The translations under genes were made by a program, and so were the position numbers. This document shows, one piece after another, positions 1-11,533 of a stretch of 64,000 bases of DNA. The stretch is from Archivesica marissinica (taxonomy: Eukaryota; Mollusca; Bivalvia; Venerida; Vesicomyidae). How positions within the stretch are numbered: position 1 is the stretch's first letter; each line of letters begins with the position of its first letter. The DNA lies in contig CM026391.1 in NCBI GenBank assembly GCA_014843695.1, positions 38,749,515 through 38,813,514 on the forward strand, written 5' to 3'. The notes beneath the pieces are model-generated. The model saw only the letters and a program-made list of their open reading frames with translations. It had not been told where the DNA came from and did no database searches.

Positions 1-3000
1 GGAAGTTGCGTACATTTGTCATCTGACTAGAATGAGCCCCTCCTGGAAGTTGCGTACATTTGTCATCTGACTAGAATGAGCCCTCCTGGAAGTTGCGTAC
101 ATTTGCCATCTGACTAGAATGAGTCCCTCCTGGAAGTTGCGTACATTTGCCATCTGACTAGAATGAGCCCCTCCTGGAAGTTGCGTACATTTGCCATCTG
201 ACTAGAATGAGCCCCTCCTGGAAGTTGCGTACATTTGTACATCTGACTAGAATGAGCCCTCCTGGAAGTTGCGTACATTTGCCATCTGACTAGAATGAGC
301 CCCTCCTGGAAGTTGCGTACATTTGTCATCTGACTAGAATGAGCCCCTCCTGGAAGTTGCGTACATTTGTCATCTGACTAGAATGAGCCCCCCTGGAAGT
401 TGCGTACATTTGCCATCTGACTAGAATGAGCCCCTCCTGGAAGTTGCGTACATTTGCCATCTGACTAGAATGAGCCCCTCCTGGAAGTTGCGTACATTTG
501 TACATCTGACTAGAATGAGCCCTCCTGGAAGTTGCGTACATTTGCCATCTGACTAGAATGAGCCCCTCCTGGAAGTTGCGTACATTTGCCATCTGACTAG
601 AATGAGCCCCTCCTGGAAGTTGCGTACATTTGTACATCTGACTAGAATGAGCCCCTCCTGGAAGTTGCGTACATTTGCCATCTGACTAGAATGAGCCCCT
701 CCTGGAAGTTGCGTACATTTGTACATCTGACTAGAATGAGTCCCTCCTGGAAGTTGCGTACATTTGTCCATCTGACTAGAATGAGCCCCTCCTGGAAGTT
801 GCGTACATTTGCCATCTGACTAGAATGAGCCCCTCCTGGAAGTTGCGTACATTTGCCATCTGACTAGAATGAGCCCCTCCTGGAAGTTGCGTACATTTGT
901 CATCTGACTAGAATGAGTCCCTCCTGGAAGTTGCGTACATTTGTACATCTGACTAGAATGAGCCCCTCCTGGAAGTTGCGTACATTTGCCATCTGACTAG
1001 AATGAGTCCCTCCTGGAAGTTGCGTACATTTGCCATCTGACTAGAATGAGTCCCTCCTGGAAGTTGCGTACATTTGCCATCTGACTAGAATGAGCCCCTC
1101 CTGGAAGTTGCGTACATTTGCCATCTGACTAGAATGAGCCCCTCCTGGAAGTTGCGTACATTTGTCATCTGACTAGAATGAGTCCCTCCTGGAAGTTGCG
1201 TACAGTACATCTGACTAGAATGAGCCCCTCCTGGAAGTTGCGTACATTTGCCATCTGACTAGAATGAGCCCCTCCTGGAAGTTGCGTACATTTGCCATCT
1301 GACTAGAATGAGCCCCTCCTGGAAGTTGCGTACATTTGTCATCTGACTAGAATGAGTCCCTCCTGGAAGTTGCGTACATTTGTACATCTGACTAGAATGA
1401 GCCCCTCCTGGAAGTTGCGTACATTTGCCATCTGACTAGAATGAGCCCCTCCTGGAAGTTGCGTACATTTGTACATCTGACTAGAATGAGCCCCTCCTGG
1501 AAGTTGCGTACATTTGTCATCTGACTAGAATGAGTCCCTCCTGGAAGTTGCGTACATTTGCCATCTGACTAGAATGAGCCCCTCCTGGAAGTTGCGTACA
1601 TTTGCCATCTGACTAGAATGAGCCCCTCCTGGAAGTTGCGTACATTTGCCATCTGACTAGAATGAGCCCCTCCTGGAAGTTGCGTACATTTGTACATCTG
1701 ACTAGAATGAGTCCCTCCTGGAAGTTGCGTACATTTGCCATCTGACTAGAATGAGCCCCTCCTGGAAGTTGCGTACATTTGTCATCTGACTAGAATGAGC
1801 CCCTCCTGGAAGTTGCGTACATTTGTCATCTGACTAGAATGAGCCTCCTGGAAGTTGCGTACATTTGCCATCTGACTAGAATGAGCCCCTCCTGGAAGTT
1901 GCGTACATTTGCCATCTGACTAGAATGAGCCCCTCCTGGAAGTTGCGTACATTTGTCATCTGACTAGAATGAGTCCCTCCTGGAAGTTGCACATTTGTAC
2001 ATCTGACTAGAATGAGCCCCTCCTGGAAGTTGCGTACATTTGCCATCTGACTAGAATGAGCCCCTCCTGGAAGTTGCGTACATTTGTACATCTGACTAGA
2101 ATGAGCCCCTCCTGGAAGTTGCGTACATTTGCCATCTGACTAGAATGAGTCCCCCCTGGAAGTTGCGTACATTTGTACATCTGACTAGAATGAGTCCCTC
2201 CTGGAAGTTGCGTACATTTGTACATCTGACTAGAATGAGTCCCTCCTGGAAGTTGCGTACATTTGCCATCTGACTAGAATGAGCCCCTCCTGGAAGTTGC
2301 GTACATTTGCCATCTGACTAGAATGAGCCCCTCCTGGAAGTTGCGTACATTTGTACATCTGACTAGAATGAGTCCCTCCTGGAAGTTGCGTACATTTGCC
2401 ATCTGACTAGAATGAGTCCCTCCTGGAAGTTGCGTACATTTGTACATCTGACTAGAATGAGCCCCTCCTGGGAGTTGCGTACATTTGCCATCTGACTAGA
2501 ATGAGTCCCTCCTGGAAGTTGCGTACATTTGCCATCTGACTAGAATGAGTCCCTCCTGGAAGTTGCGTACATTTGCCATCTGACTAGAATGAGCCCCTCC
2601 TGGAAGTTGCGTACATTTGCCATCTGACTAAAATGAGCCCCTCCTGGAAGTTGTGTACATTTGTACATCTGACTAGAATGAGTCCCTCCTGGAAGTTGCG
2701 TACATTTGCCATCTGACTAGAATGAGCCCCTCCTGGAGGTTGAGTACATTTGTACATCTGACTAGAATGAGCCCCTCCTGGAAGTTGCGTACATTTGCCA
2801 TCTGACTAGAATGAGCCCCTCCTGGAAGTTGCGTACATTTGTACATCTGACTAGAATGAGCCCCTCCTGGAAGTTGCGTACATTTGCCATCTGACTAGAA
2901 TGAGTCCCTCCTGGAAGTTGCGTACATTTGTACATCTGACTAGAATGAGTCCCTCCTGGAAGTTGCGTACATTTGCCATCTGACTAGAATGAGCCCCTCC

Positions 3001-6000
3001 TGGAAGTTGCGTACATTTGACTAGAATGAGCCCCTCCTGGAAGTTGCGTACATTTGTCATCTGACTAGAATGAGCCCCTCCTGGAAGTTGCGTACATTTG
3101 CCATCTGACTAGAATGAGTCCCTCCTGGAAGTTGCGTACATTTGTCATCTGACTAGAATGAGTCCCTCCTGGAAGTTGCGTACATTTGTACATCTGACTA
3201 GAATGAGTCCCTCCTGGAAGTTGCGTACATTTGTCATCTGACTAGAATGAGCCCCTCCTGGAAGTTGCGTACATTTGTCATCTGACTAGAATGAGTCCCT
3301 CCTGGAAGTTGCGTACATTTGCCATCTGACTAGAATGAGTCCCTCCTGGAAGTTGCGTACATTTGCCATCTGACTAGAATGAGCCCCTCCTGGAAGTTGC
3401 GTACATTTGCCATCTGACTAGAATGAGCCCCTCCTGGAAGTTGCGTACATTTGTACATCTGACTAGAATGAGTCCCTCCTGGAAGTTGCGTACATTTGCC
3501 ATCTGACTAGAATGAGCCCCTCCTGGAAGTTGCGTACATTTGTACATCTGACTAGAATGAGCCCCTCCTGGAAGTTGCGTACATTTGTCATCTGACTAGA
3601 ATGAGCCCCTCCTGGAAGTTGCGTACATTTGCCATCTGACTAGAATGAGCCCCTCCTGGAAGTTGCGTACATTTGTCATCTGACTAGAATGAGTCCCTCC
3701 TGGAAGTTGCGTACATTTGTCATCTGACTAGAATGAGCCCCTCCTGGAAGTTGCGTACATTTGTCATCTGACTAGAATGAGCCCCTCCTGGAAGTTGCGT
3801 ACATTTGCCATCTGACTAGAATGAGCCCCTCCTGGAAGTTGCGTACATTTGTACATCTGACTAGAATGAGCCCCTCCTGGAAGTTGCGTACATTTGTCAT
3901 CTGACTAGAATGAGTCCCTCCTGGAAGTTGCGTACATTTGCCATCTGACTAGAATGAGTCCCTCCTGGAAGTTGCGTACATTTGCCATCTGACTAGAATG
4001 AGCCCCTCCTGGAAGTTGCGTACATTTGCCATCTGACTAGAATGAGCCCCTCCTGGAAGTTGCGTACATTTGTCATCTGACTAGAATGAGTCCCTCCTGG
4101 AAGTTGCGTACATTTGTCCATCTGACTAGAATGAGCCCTCCTGGAAGTTGCGTACATTTGTCATCTGACTAGAATGAGCCCCTCCTGGAAGTTGCGTACA
4201 TTTGCCATCTGACTAGAATGAGCCCCTCCTGGAAGTTGCGTACATTTGTCATCTGACTAGAATGAGCCCCTCCTGGAAGTTGCGTACATTTGCCATCTGA
4301 CTAGAATGAGCCCCTCCTGGAAGTTGCGTACATTTGTACATCTGACTAGAATGAGCCCCTCCTGGAAGTTGCGTACATTTGCCATCTGACTAGAATGAGC
4401 CCCTCCTGGAAGTTGCGTACATTTGTACATCTGACTAGAATGAGCCCCTCCTGGAAGTTGCGTACATTTGCCATCTGACTAGAATGAGCCCCTCCTGGAA
4501 GTTGCGTACATTTGTCATCTGACTAGAATGAGTCCCTCCTGGAAGTTGCATACATTTGTACATCTGACTAGAATGAGCCCCTCCTGGAAGTTGCGTACAT
4601 TTGCCATCTGACTAGAATGAGTCCCTCCTGGAAGTTGCGTACATTTGCCATCTGACTAGAATGAGTCCCTCCTGGAAGTTGCGTACATTTGCCATCTGAC
4701 TAGAATGAGCCCCTCCTGGAAGTTGCGTACATTTGCCATCTGACTAAAATGAGCCCCTCCTGGAAGTTGTGTACATTTGTACATCTGACTAGAATGAGTC
4801 CCTCCTGGAAGTTGCGTACATTTGCCATCTGACTAGAATGAGCCCCTCCTGGAGGTTGCGTACATTTGTCATCTGACTAGAATGAGTCCCTCCTGGAAGT
4901 TGCATACATTTGTACATCTGACTAGAATGAGCCCCTCCTGGAAGTTGCGTACATTTGCCATCTGACTAGAATGAGCCCCTCCTGGAAGTTGCGTACAATT
5001 GCCATCTGACTAGAACGAGCCCCTCCTGGAAGTTGCGTACATTTGTCATCTGACTAGAATGAGTCCCTCCAGGAAGTTGCATACATTTGTACATCTGACT
5101 AGAATGAGCCCCTCCTGGAAGTTGCGTACATTTGCCATCTGACTAGAATGAGCCCCTCCTGGAAGTTGCGTACATTTGTACATCTGACTAGAATGAGCCC
5201 CTCCTGGAAGTTGCGTACATTTGTCATCTGACTAGAATGAGTGCCCCCTGGAAGTTGCGTACATTTGCCATCTGACTAGAATGAGTCCCTCCTGGAAGTT
5301 GCGTACATTTGCCATCTGACTAGAATGAGCCCCTCCTGGAAGTTGCGTACATTTGCCATCTGACAAAAATGAGCCCCTCCTGGAAGTTGTGTACATTTGT
5401 ACATCTGACTAGAATGAGTCCCTCCTGGAAGTTGCGTACATTTGCCATCTGACTAGAATGAGCCCCTCCTGGAAGTTGCGTACATTTGTCATCTGACTAG
5501 AATGAGCCCCTCCTGGAAGTTGCGTACATTTGTCATCTGACTAGAATGAGCCCCTCCTGGAAGTTGCGTACATTTGCCATCTGACTAGAATGAGCCCCTC
5601 CTGGAAGTTGCGTACATTTGCCATCTGACTAGAATGAGCCCCTCCTGGAAGTTGCGTACATTTGTCATCTGACTAGAATGAGTCCCTCCAGGAAGTTGCA
5701 TACATTTGTACATCTGACTAGAATGAGCCCCTCCTGGAAGTTGCGTACATTTGCCATCTGACTAGAATGAGCCCCTCCTGGAAGTTGCGTACATTTGTAC
5801 ATCTGACTAGAATGAGCCCCTCCTGGAAGTTGCGTACATTTGCCATCTGACTAGAATGAGTCCCCCCTGGAAGTTGCGTACATTTGTACATCTGACTAGA
5901 ATGAGTCCCTCCTGGAAGTTGCGTACATTTGTACATCTGACTAGAATGAGTCCCTCCTGGAAGTTGCGTACATTTGCCATCTGACTAGAATGAGCCCCTC

Positions 6001-9000
6001 CTGGAAGTTGCGTACATTTGCCATCTGACTAGAATGAGCCCCTCCTGGAAGTTGCGTACATTTGTACATCTGACTAGAATGAGTCCCTCCTGGAAGTTGC
6101 GTACATTTGCCATCTGACTAGAATGAGTCCCTCCTGGAAGTTGCGTACATTTGCCATCTGACTAGAATGAGTCCCTCCTGGAAGTTGCGTACATTTGCCA
6201 TCTGACTAGAATGAGCCCCTCCTGGAAGTTGCGTACATTTGCCATCTGACTAAAATGAGCCCCTCCTGGAAGTTGTGTACATTTGTACATCTGACTAGAA
6301 TGAGTCCCTCCTGGAAGTTGCGTACATTTGCCATCTGACTAGAATGAGCCCCTCCTGGAAGTTGCGTACATTTGTACATCTGACTAGAATGAGCCCCTCC
6401 TGGAAGTTGCGTACATTTGCCATCTGACTAGAATGAGCCCCTCCTGGAAGTTGCGTACATTTGTACATCTGACTAGAATGAGTCCCTCCTGGAAGTTGCG
6501 TACATTTGCCATCTGACTAGAATGAGCCCCTCCTGGAAGTTGCGTACATTTGACTAGAATGAGCCCCTCCTGGAAGTTGCGTACATTTGTCATCTGACTA
6601 GAATGAGCCCCTCCTGGAAGTTGCGTACATTTGCCATCTGACTAGAATGAGTCCCTCCTGGAAGTTGCGTACATTTGTCATCTGACTAGAATGAGTCCCT
6701 CCTGGAAGTTGCGTACATTTGTACATCTGACTAGAATGAGTCCCTCCTGGAAGTTGCGTACATTTGTCATCTGACTAGAATGAGCCCCTCCTGGAAGTTG
6801 CGTACATTTGTCATCTGACTAGAATGAGTCCCTCCTGGAAGTTGCGTACATTTGCCATCTGACTAGAATGAGTCCCTCCTGGAAGTTGCGTACATTTGCC
6901 ATCTGACTAGAATGAGCCCCTCCTGGAAGTTGCGTACATTTGCCATCTGACTAAAATGAGCCCCTCCTGGAAGTTGTGTACATTTGTACATCTGACTAGA
7001 ATGAGTCCCTCCTGGAAGTTGCGTACATTTGCCATCTGACTAGAATGAGCCCCTCCTGGAAGTTGCGTACATTTGTCATCTGACTAGAATGAGCCCCTCC
7101 TGGAAGTTGCGTACATTTGTCATCTGACTAGAATGAGCCCCTCCTGGAAGTTACGTACATTTGCCATCTGACTAGAATGAGCCCCTCCTGGAAGTTGCGT
7201 ACATTTGCCATCTGACAAAAATGAGCCCCTCCTGGAAGTTGCGTACATTTGTACATCTGACTAGAATGAGCCCCTCCTGGAAGTTGCGTACATTTGCCAT
7301 CTGACTAGAATGAGCCCCTCCTGGAAGTTGCGTACATTTGCCATCTGACTAGAATGAGCCCCTCCTGGAAGTTGCGTACATTTGTACATCTGACTAGAAT
7401 GAGCCCCTCCTGGAAGTTGCGTACATTTGCCATCTGACTAGAATGAGCCCCTCCTGGAAGTTGCGTACATTTGTACATCTGACTAGAATGAGTCCCTCCT
7501 GGAAGTTGCGTACATTTGTACATCTGACTAGAATGAGTCCCTCCTGGAAGTTGCGTACATTTGCCATCTGACTAGAATGAGCCCCTCCTGGAAGTTGCGT
7601 ACATTTGCCATCTGACTAGAATGAGCCCCTCCTGGAAGTTGCGTACATTTGTCATCTGACTAGAATGAGTCCCTCCTGGAAGTTGCGTACATTTGTACAT
7701 CTGACTAGAATGAGCCCCTCCTGGAAGTTGCGTACATTTGTCATCTGACTAGAATGAGCCCCTCCTGGAAGTTGCGTACATTTGTCATCTGACTAGAATG
7801 AGTCCCTCCTGGAAGTTGCGTACATTTGTCATCTGACTAGAATGAGCCCCTCCTGGAAGTTGCGTACATTTGTCATCTGACTAGAATGAGTCCCTCCTGG
7901 AAGTTGCGTACATTTGTCATCTGACTAGAATGAGCCCCTCCTGGAAGTTGCGTACATTTGTCATCTGACTAGAATGAGCCCCTCCTGGAAGTTGCGTACA
8001 TTTGCCATCTGACTAGAATGAGCCCCTCCTGGAAGTTGCGTACATTTGTCCATCTGACTAGAATGAGCCCCTCCTGGAAGTTGCGTACATTTGTCATCTG
8101 ACTAGAATGAGCCCCTCCTGGAAGTTGCGTACATTTGCCATCTGACTAGAATGAGCCCCTCCTGGAAGTTGCGTACATTTGTCATCTGACTAGAATGAGT
8201 CCCTCCTGGAAGTTGCGTACATTTGTCATCTGACTAGAATGAGCCCCTCCTGGAAGTTGCATACATTTGTCATCTGACTAGAATGAGCCCCTCCTGGAAG
8301 TTGCGTACATTTGCCATCTGACTAGAATGAGCCCCTCCTGGAAGTTGCGTACATTTGTACATCTGACTAGAATGAGCCCCTCCTGGAAGTTGCGTACATT
8401 TGCCATCTGACTAGAATGAGCCCCTCCTGGAAGTTGCGTACATTTGTACATCTGACTAGAATGAGCCCCTCCTGGAAGTTGCGTACATTTGCCATCTGAC
8501 TAGAATGAGCCCCTCCTGGAAGTTGCGTACATTTGTACATCTGACTAGAATGAGCCCCTCCTGGAAGTTGCGTACATTTGCCATCTGACTAGAATGAGCC
8601 CCTCCTGGAAGTTGCGTACATTTGTACATCTGACTAGAATGAGCCCCTCCTGGAAGTTGCGTACATTTGCCATCTGACTAGAATGAGCCCCTCCTGGAAG
8701 TTGCGTACATTTGTACATCTGACTAGAATGAGCCCCTCCTGGAAGTTGCGTACATTTGCCATCTGACTAGAATGAGTCCCTCCTGGAAGTTGCGTACATT
8801 TGTACATCTGACTAGAATGAGTCCCTCCTGGAAGTTGCGTACATTTGTCATCTGACTAGAATGAGTCCCCCCTGGAAGTTGCGTACATTTGTACATCTGA
8901 CTAGAATGAGCCCCTCCTGGAAGTTGCGTACATTTGCCATCTGACTAGAATGAGCCCCTCCTGGAAGTTGCGTACATTTGTCATCTGACTAGAATGAGCC

Positions 9001-9314
9001 CCTCCTGGAAGTTGCGTACATTTGTACATCTGACTAGAATGAGTCCCTCCTGGAAGTTGTGTACATTTGTCATCTGACTAGAATGAGGCCCTCCTGGAAG
9101 TTGCATACATTTGTCATCTGACTAGAATGAGCCCCTCCTGGAAGTTGCGTACATTTGTCATCTGACTAGAATGAGCCCCTCCTGGAAGTTGCGTACATTT
9201 GTCATCTGACTAGAATGAGCCCCTCCTGGAAGTTACGTACATTTGCCATCTGACTAGAATGAGTACCTCCTGGAAGTTGCGTACATTTGTACATTTGTCA
9301 TCTGACCTAGAATG
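1..9314. repeat. 44/45-bp minisatellite array, about 210 copies
   Basis: The unit reads ggaagttgcgtacatttg, then one of three connectors (tcatctg, ccatctg or tacatctg), then actagaatgagc/tccctcct. The first two connectors give 44-bp units and the third gives 45 bp. The array starts before the window and ends in a degraded copy at about 9270-9314 (a duplicated tacatttg and gacctagaatg). Copies are nearly identical. A few marked units (gactaaaatg followed by ttgtgtac; a short unit lacking the connector) recur at kilobase spacing, showing block duplication. No gene is seen. Short minus-strand open frames here are repeat artefacts. Confidence 0.97.
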
Positions 9315-10080
9315 TTATATAGGTATATTTAATACATGTATTTTACCTCTGCACTGGGTATATGATGTTATATAGGTATATTTAATACATGTATTCTACC
9401 TCTGCACTGGGTATATGATGTTATATAGGTATATTTAATACATGTATTTTACCTCTGCACTGGGTATATGATGTTATATAGGTATATTTAATACATGTAT
9501 TCTACCTCTGCACTGGGTATATGATGTTATATAGGTATATTTAATACATGTATTTTACATCTGCACTGGGTATATGATGTTATATAGGTATATTTAATAC
9601 ATGTATTTTACCTCTGCACTGGGTATATGATGTTATATAGGTATATTTAATACATGTATTTTACCTCTGCACTGGGTATATGATGTTATATAGGTATATT
9701 TAATACATGTATTTTACCTCTGCACTGGGTATATGATGTTATATAGGTATATTTAATACATGTATTTTACCTCTGCACTGGGTATATGATGTTATATAGG
9801 TATATTTAATACATGTATTTTACCTCTGCACTGGGTATATGATGTTATATAGGTATATTTAATACATGTATTTTACCTCTGCACTGGGTATATGATGTTA
9901 TATAGGTATATTTAATACATGTATTTTACCTCTGCACTGGGTATATGATGTTATATAGGTATATTTAATACATGTATTTTACCTCTGCACTGGGTATATG
10001 ATGTTATATAGGTATATTTAATACATGTATTTTACCTCTGCACTGGGTATATGATGTTATGTAGATACATTTAATACATT
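9314..10080. repeat. 53-bp AT-rich minisatellite, 14 copies plus a partial
   Basis: Units begin gttatataggtatattta and end ctctgcactgggtatatgat. The start recurs exactly every 53 bp from 9314 to 10056, giving 14 full copies, followed by a diverged partial copy (gttatgtagatacattt). Copies are nearly identical. The first four alternate between tattttac and tattctac, which suggests an initial dimer step. It abuts the 44-bp array with no spacer; the junction is within the word aatg at 9311-9314. Confidence 0.96.
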
Positions 10081-10081
10081 A

Positions 10082-10282
10082 ATACATAAATAAATGAAGA
10101 ATAATGTCAAATGAAGTGATGAAGAAAGAGGCTATATACCGAGTATTTATCATTCTATCTCGGCAAAGAAGGAATTTAGCTTAAATCTGCAATAAACCAT
10201 GGTTTAGAGAGTCGTGTCATTTTACTAGCATTTTTGTAGTTTTGTGATGTCATTAAATTTTACGCCTTCAAAAAAATAATGT
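10082..10282. other. unique AT-rich spacer
   Basis: A 200-bp non-repetitive stretch between two arrays. I see no open frame, RNA gene or mobile-element signature in it. Confidence 0.6.
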
Positions 10283-10561
10283 CAACTATCGTCTCAGACC
10301 TCATGTTCGTGCACAACTATCATCTCAGACCTCATGTTCGTGCACATCTATCGTCTCAGACCTCATGTTCGTGCACAACTATCGTCTCAGACCTCATGTT
10401 CGTGCACAACTATCATCTCAGACCTCATGTTCGTGCACAACTATCATCTCAGACCTCATGTTCGTGCACAACTATCGTCTCAGACCTCATGTTCGTGCAC
10501 AACTATCATCTCAGACCTCATGTTCGTGCACAACTATCGTCTCAGACATCATGTTCGTGCA
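10283..10561. repeat. 31-bp minisatellite, 9 copies
   Basis: The unit caactatc(g/a)tctcagacctc continues with atgttcgtgca. It starts at 10283 and recurs every 31 bp for nine copies, the last ending at 10561. The main difference between copies is cgt versus cat at one position. Overlapping forward open frames exist only because the unit contains no stop codons. Confidence 0.95.
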
Positions 10562-11006
10562 CACCGCAAGTTTGTGTTATTTATTTTTACCTTGACACCG
10601 ATTGAGCGTGTGACGTTTTACTTCCGGGAACAACAAAAACAAACAAAACTAGGTCACAGCTGTCAAAGTTGTAAACTAAAATGCGCTTCCAGGATGTAAT
10701 TATTTGTCACCTTTATTTGGAGGAGTAGTTTTACCTATAAATTCACTATTCTCAAATCGTTGCCATGTTAACAATCGATTTTTCTGCATAAAACAACAAT
10801 TTTTTGAAAGTCACAAAGTTCGTCTGTACAGTTTGGCATATACCACAAACTGACAGCCTCGGTTTGAATTTTTAGTTTACAGGCCAAGCAAATTAGCAAA
10901 GAATGTTTGTTACTGGTGTTAATTTTAGGCATGTCCTCATCACTTGAAGTCCAAGTACAGAGTATACTCACCCACATCTCTGCATAATGCATACACATGT
11001 GTCCAT
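10562..11006. other. unique spacer, no gene recognised
   Basis: About 445 bp of non-repetitive sequence. A 76-codon minus-strand open frame (10768-10998) has no recognisable domain and low-complexity composition, so it is not called. The transposase remnant starts at the right edge. Confidence 0.5.
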
Positions 11007-11533
11007 GAGGATGGAGACTCGGTCAGAAGGGCCTCTATTATGTATGGAGTGCCGCGCAGACCCTTAGAGACAGAGTTCTTGGGAAGGTTGACCCAGAGTG
11101 TGTTGTGACTGGTCTTATCAATGGTCTTATCTTATCAATGTTTGAAGAGGCGAAAATTGTGGACCACATCAGAGTCATGGCAGGTTATGGGTATGTGTAT
11201 ACAATGCAAGAAGTTGCTGATGTTGCCACAGACTATGCTGTACTGCTAGGAACAAGACACGTGATAACCCACTGACTATGCTGTACTGCTAGGAACAAGG
11301 ACACGTGATAACCCACTGACTATGCTGTACTGCTAGGAACAAGAACACGTGATAACCCACAGACTTTCAGGTGGATTGAAGGGTTTCACAGAAACGAGTA
11401 GATGACTTGAAAAAGGTGAAACAAAAACCACCAAAGTAAAAGCCTAGAAAAACAACGAGTAAGATTGTCTCTGGCAAAGACACCACTGAAAGTAGTGTGT
11501 ATGAAAAGATGGTGGAGCATGAAAAAACACACT
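11007..11533 (+). pseudogene. N-terminal remnant of a Tigger/pogo-like transposase, DDE core deleted
   Basis: Read with frame changes, 11020-11395 gives a helix-turn-helix/CENPB-type N-terminus: GDSVRRASIMYGVPRR, then LRDRVLGKVDPECVVTG, FEEAKIVDHIRVMAGYGY, VADVATDYAVLLGTR and RDNPQTFRWIEGF. From general knowledge this order is typical of Tigger/pogo (Tc1/mariner superfamily) transposases of molluscs. At about 11058 one base is missing (CGCAGA-CCCTT), shifting the frame. A tandem triplication at 11232-11362 shifts it again. A stop follows at about 11394. The catalytic DDE region, normally about 250-300 residues, is absent: the sequence passes directly into a lysine-rich linker (KKVKQKPPK, stop, KPRKTTSKIVSGKDTTES) that leads into the minisatellite. 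This is a dead, non-autonomous copy. Identification is from memory of the family. Confidence 0.75.
11232..11362. repeat. 43/44-bp tandem triplication inside the transposase remnant
   Basis: The block actatgctgtactgctagg through gtgataaccca occurs three times, starting at 11232 (43 bp), 11275 (44 bp) and 11319. The copies differ by one base in the run aaga/aagga/aagaa. Because the units are not multiples of three, the triplication breaks the reading frame. Only the third copy joins in frame to the downstream FRWIEGF segment. Confidence 0.93.

Noticed and set aside
1..9314. Short minus-strand proteins (MYKCTQLPGG-type)
   Set aside because: They are translations of the 44/45-bp repeat, and their near-identical recurrence reflects block duplication of the array.
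10768..10998. 76-codon minus-strand protein
   Set aside because: No recognisable domain, no splice or start support, and a length expected by chance.
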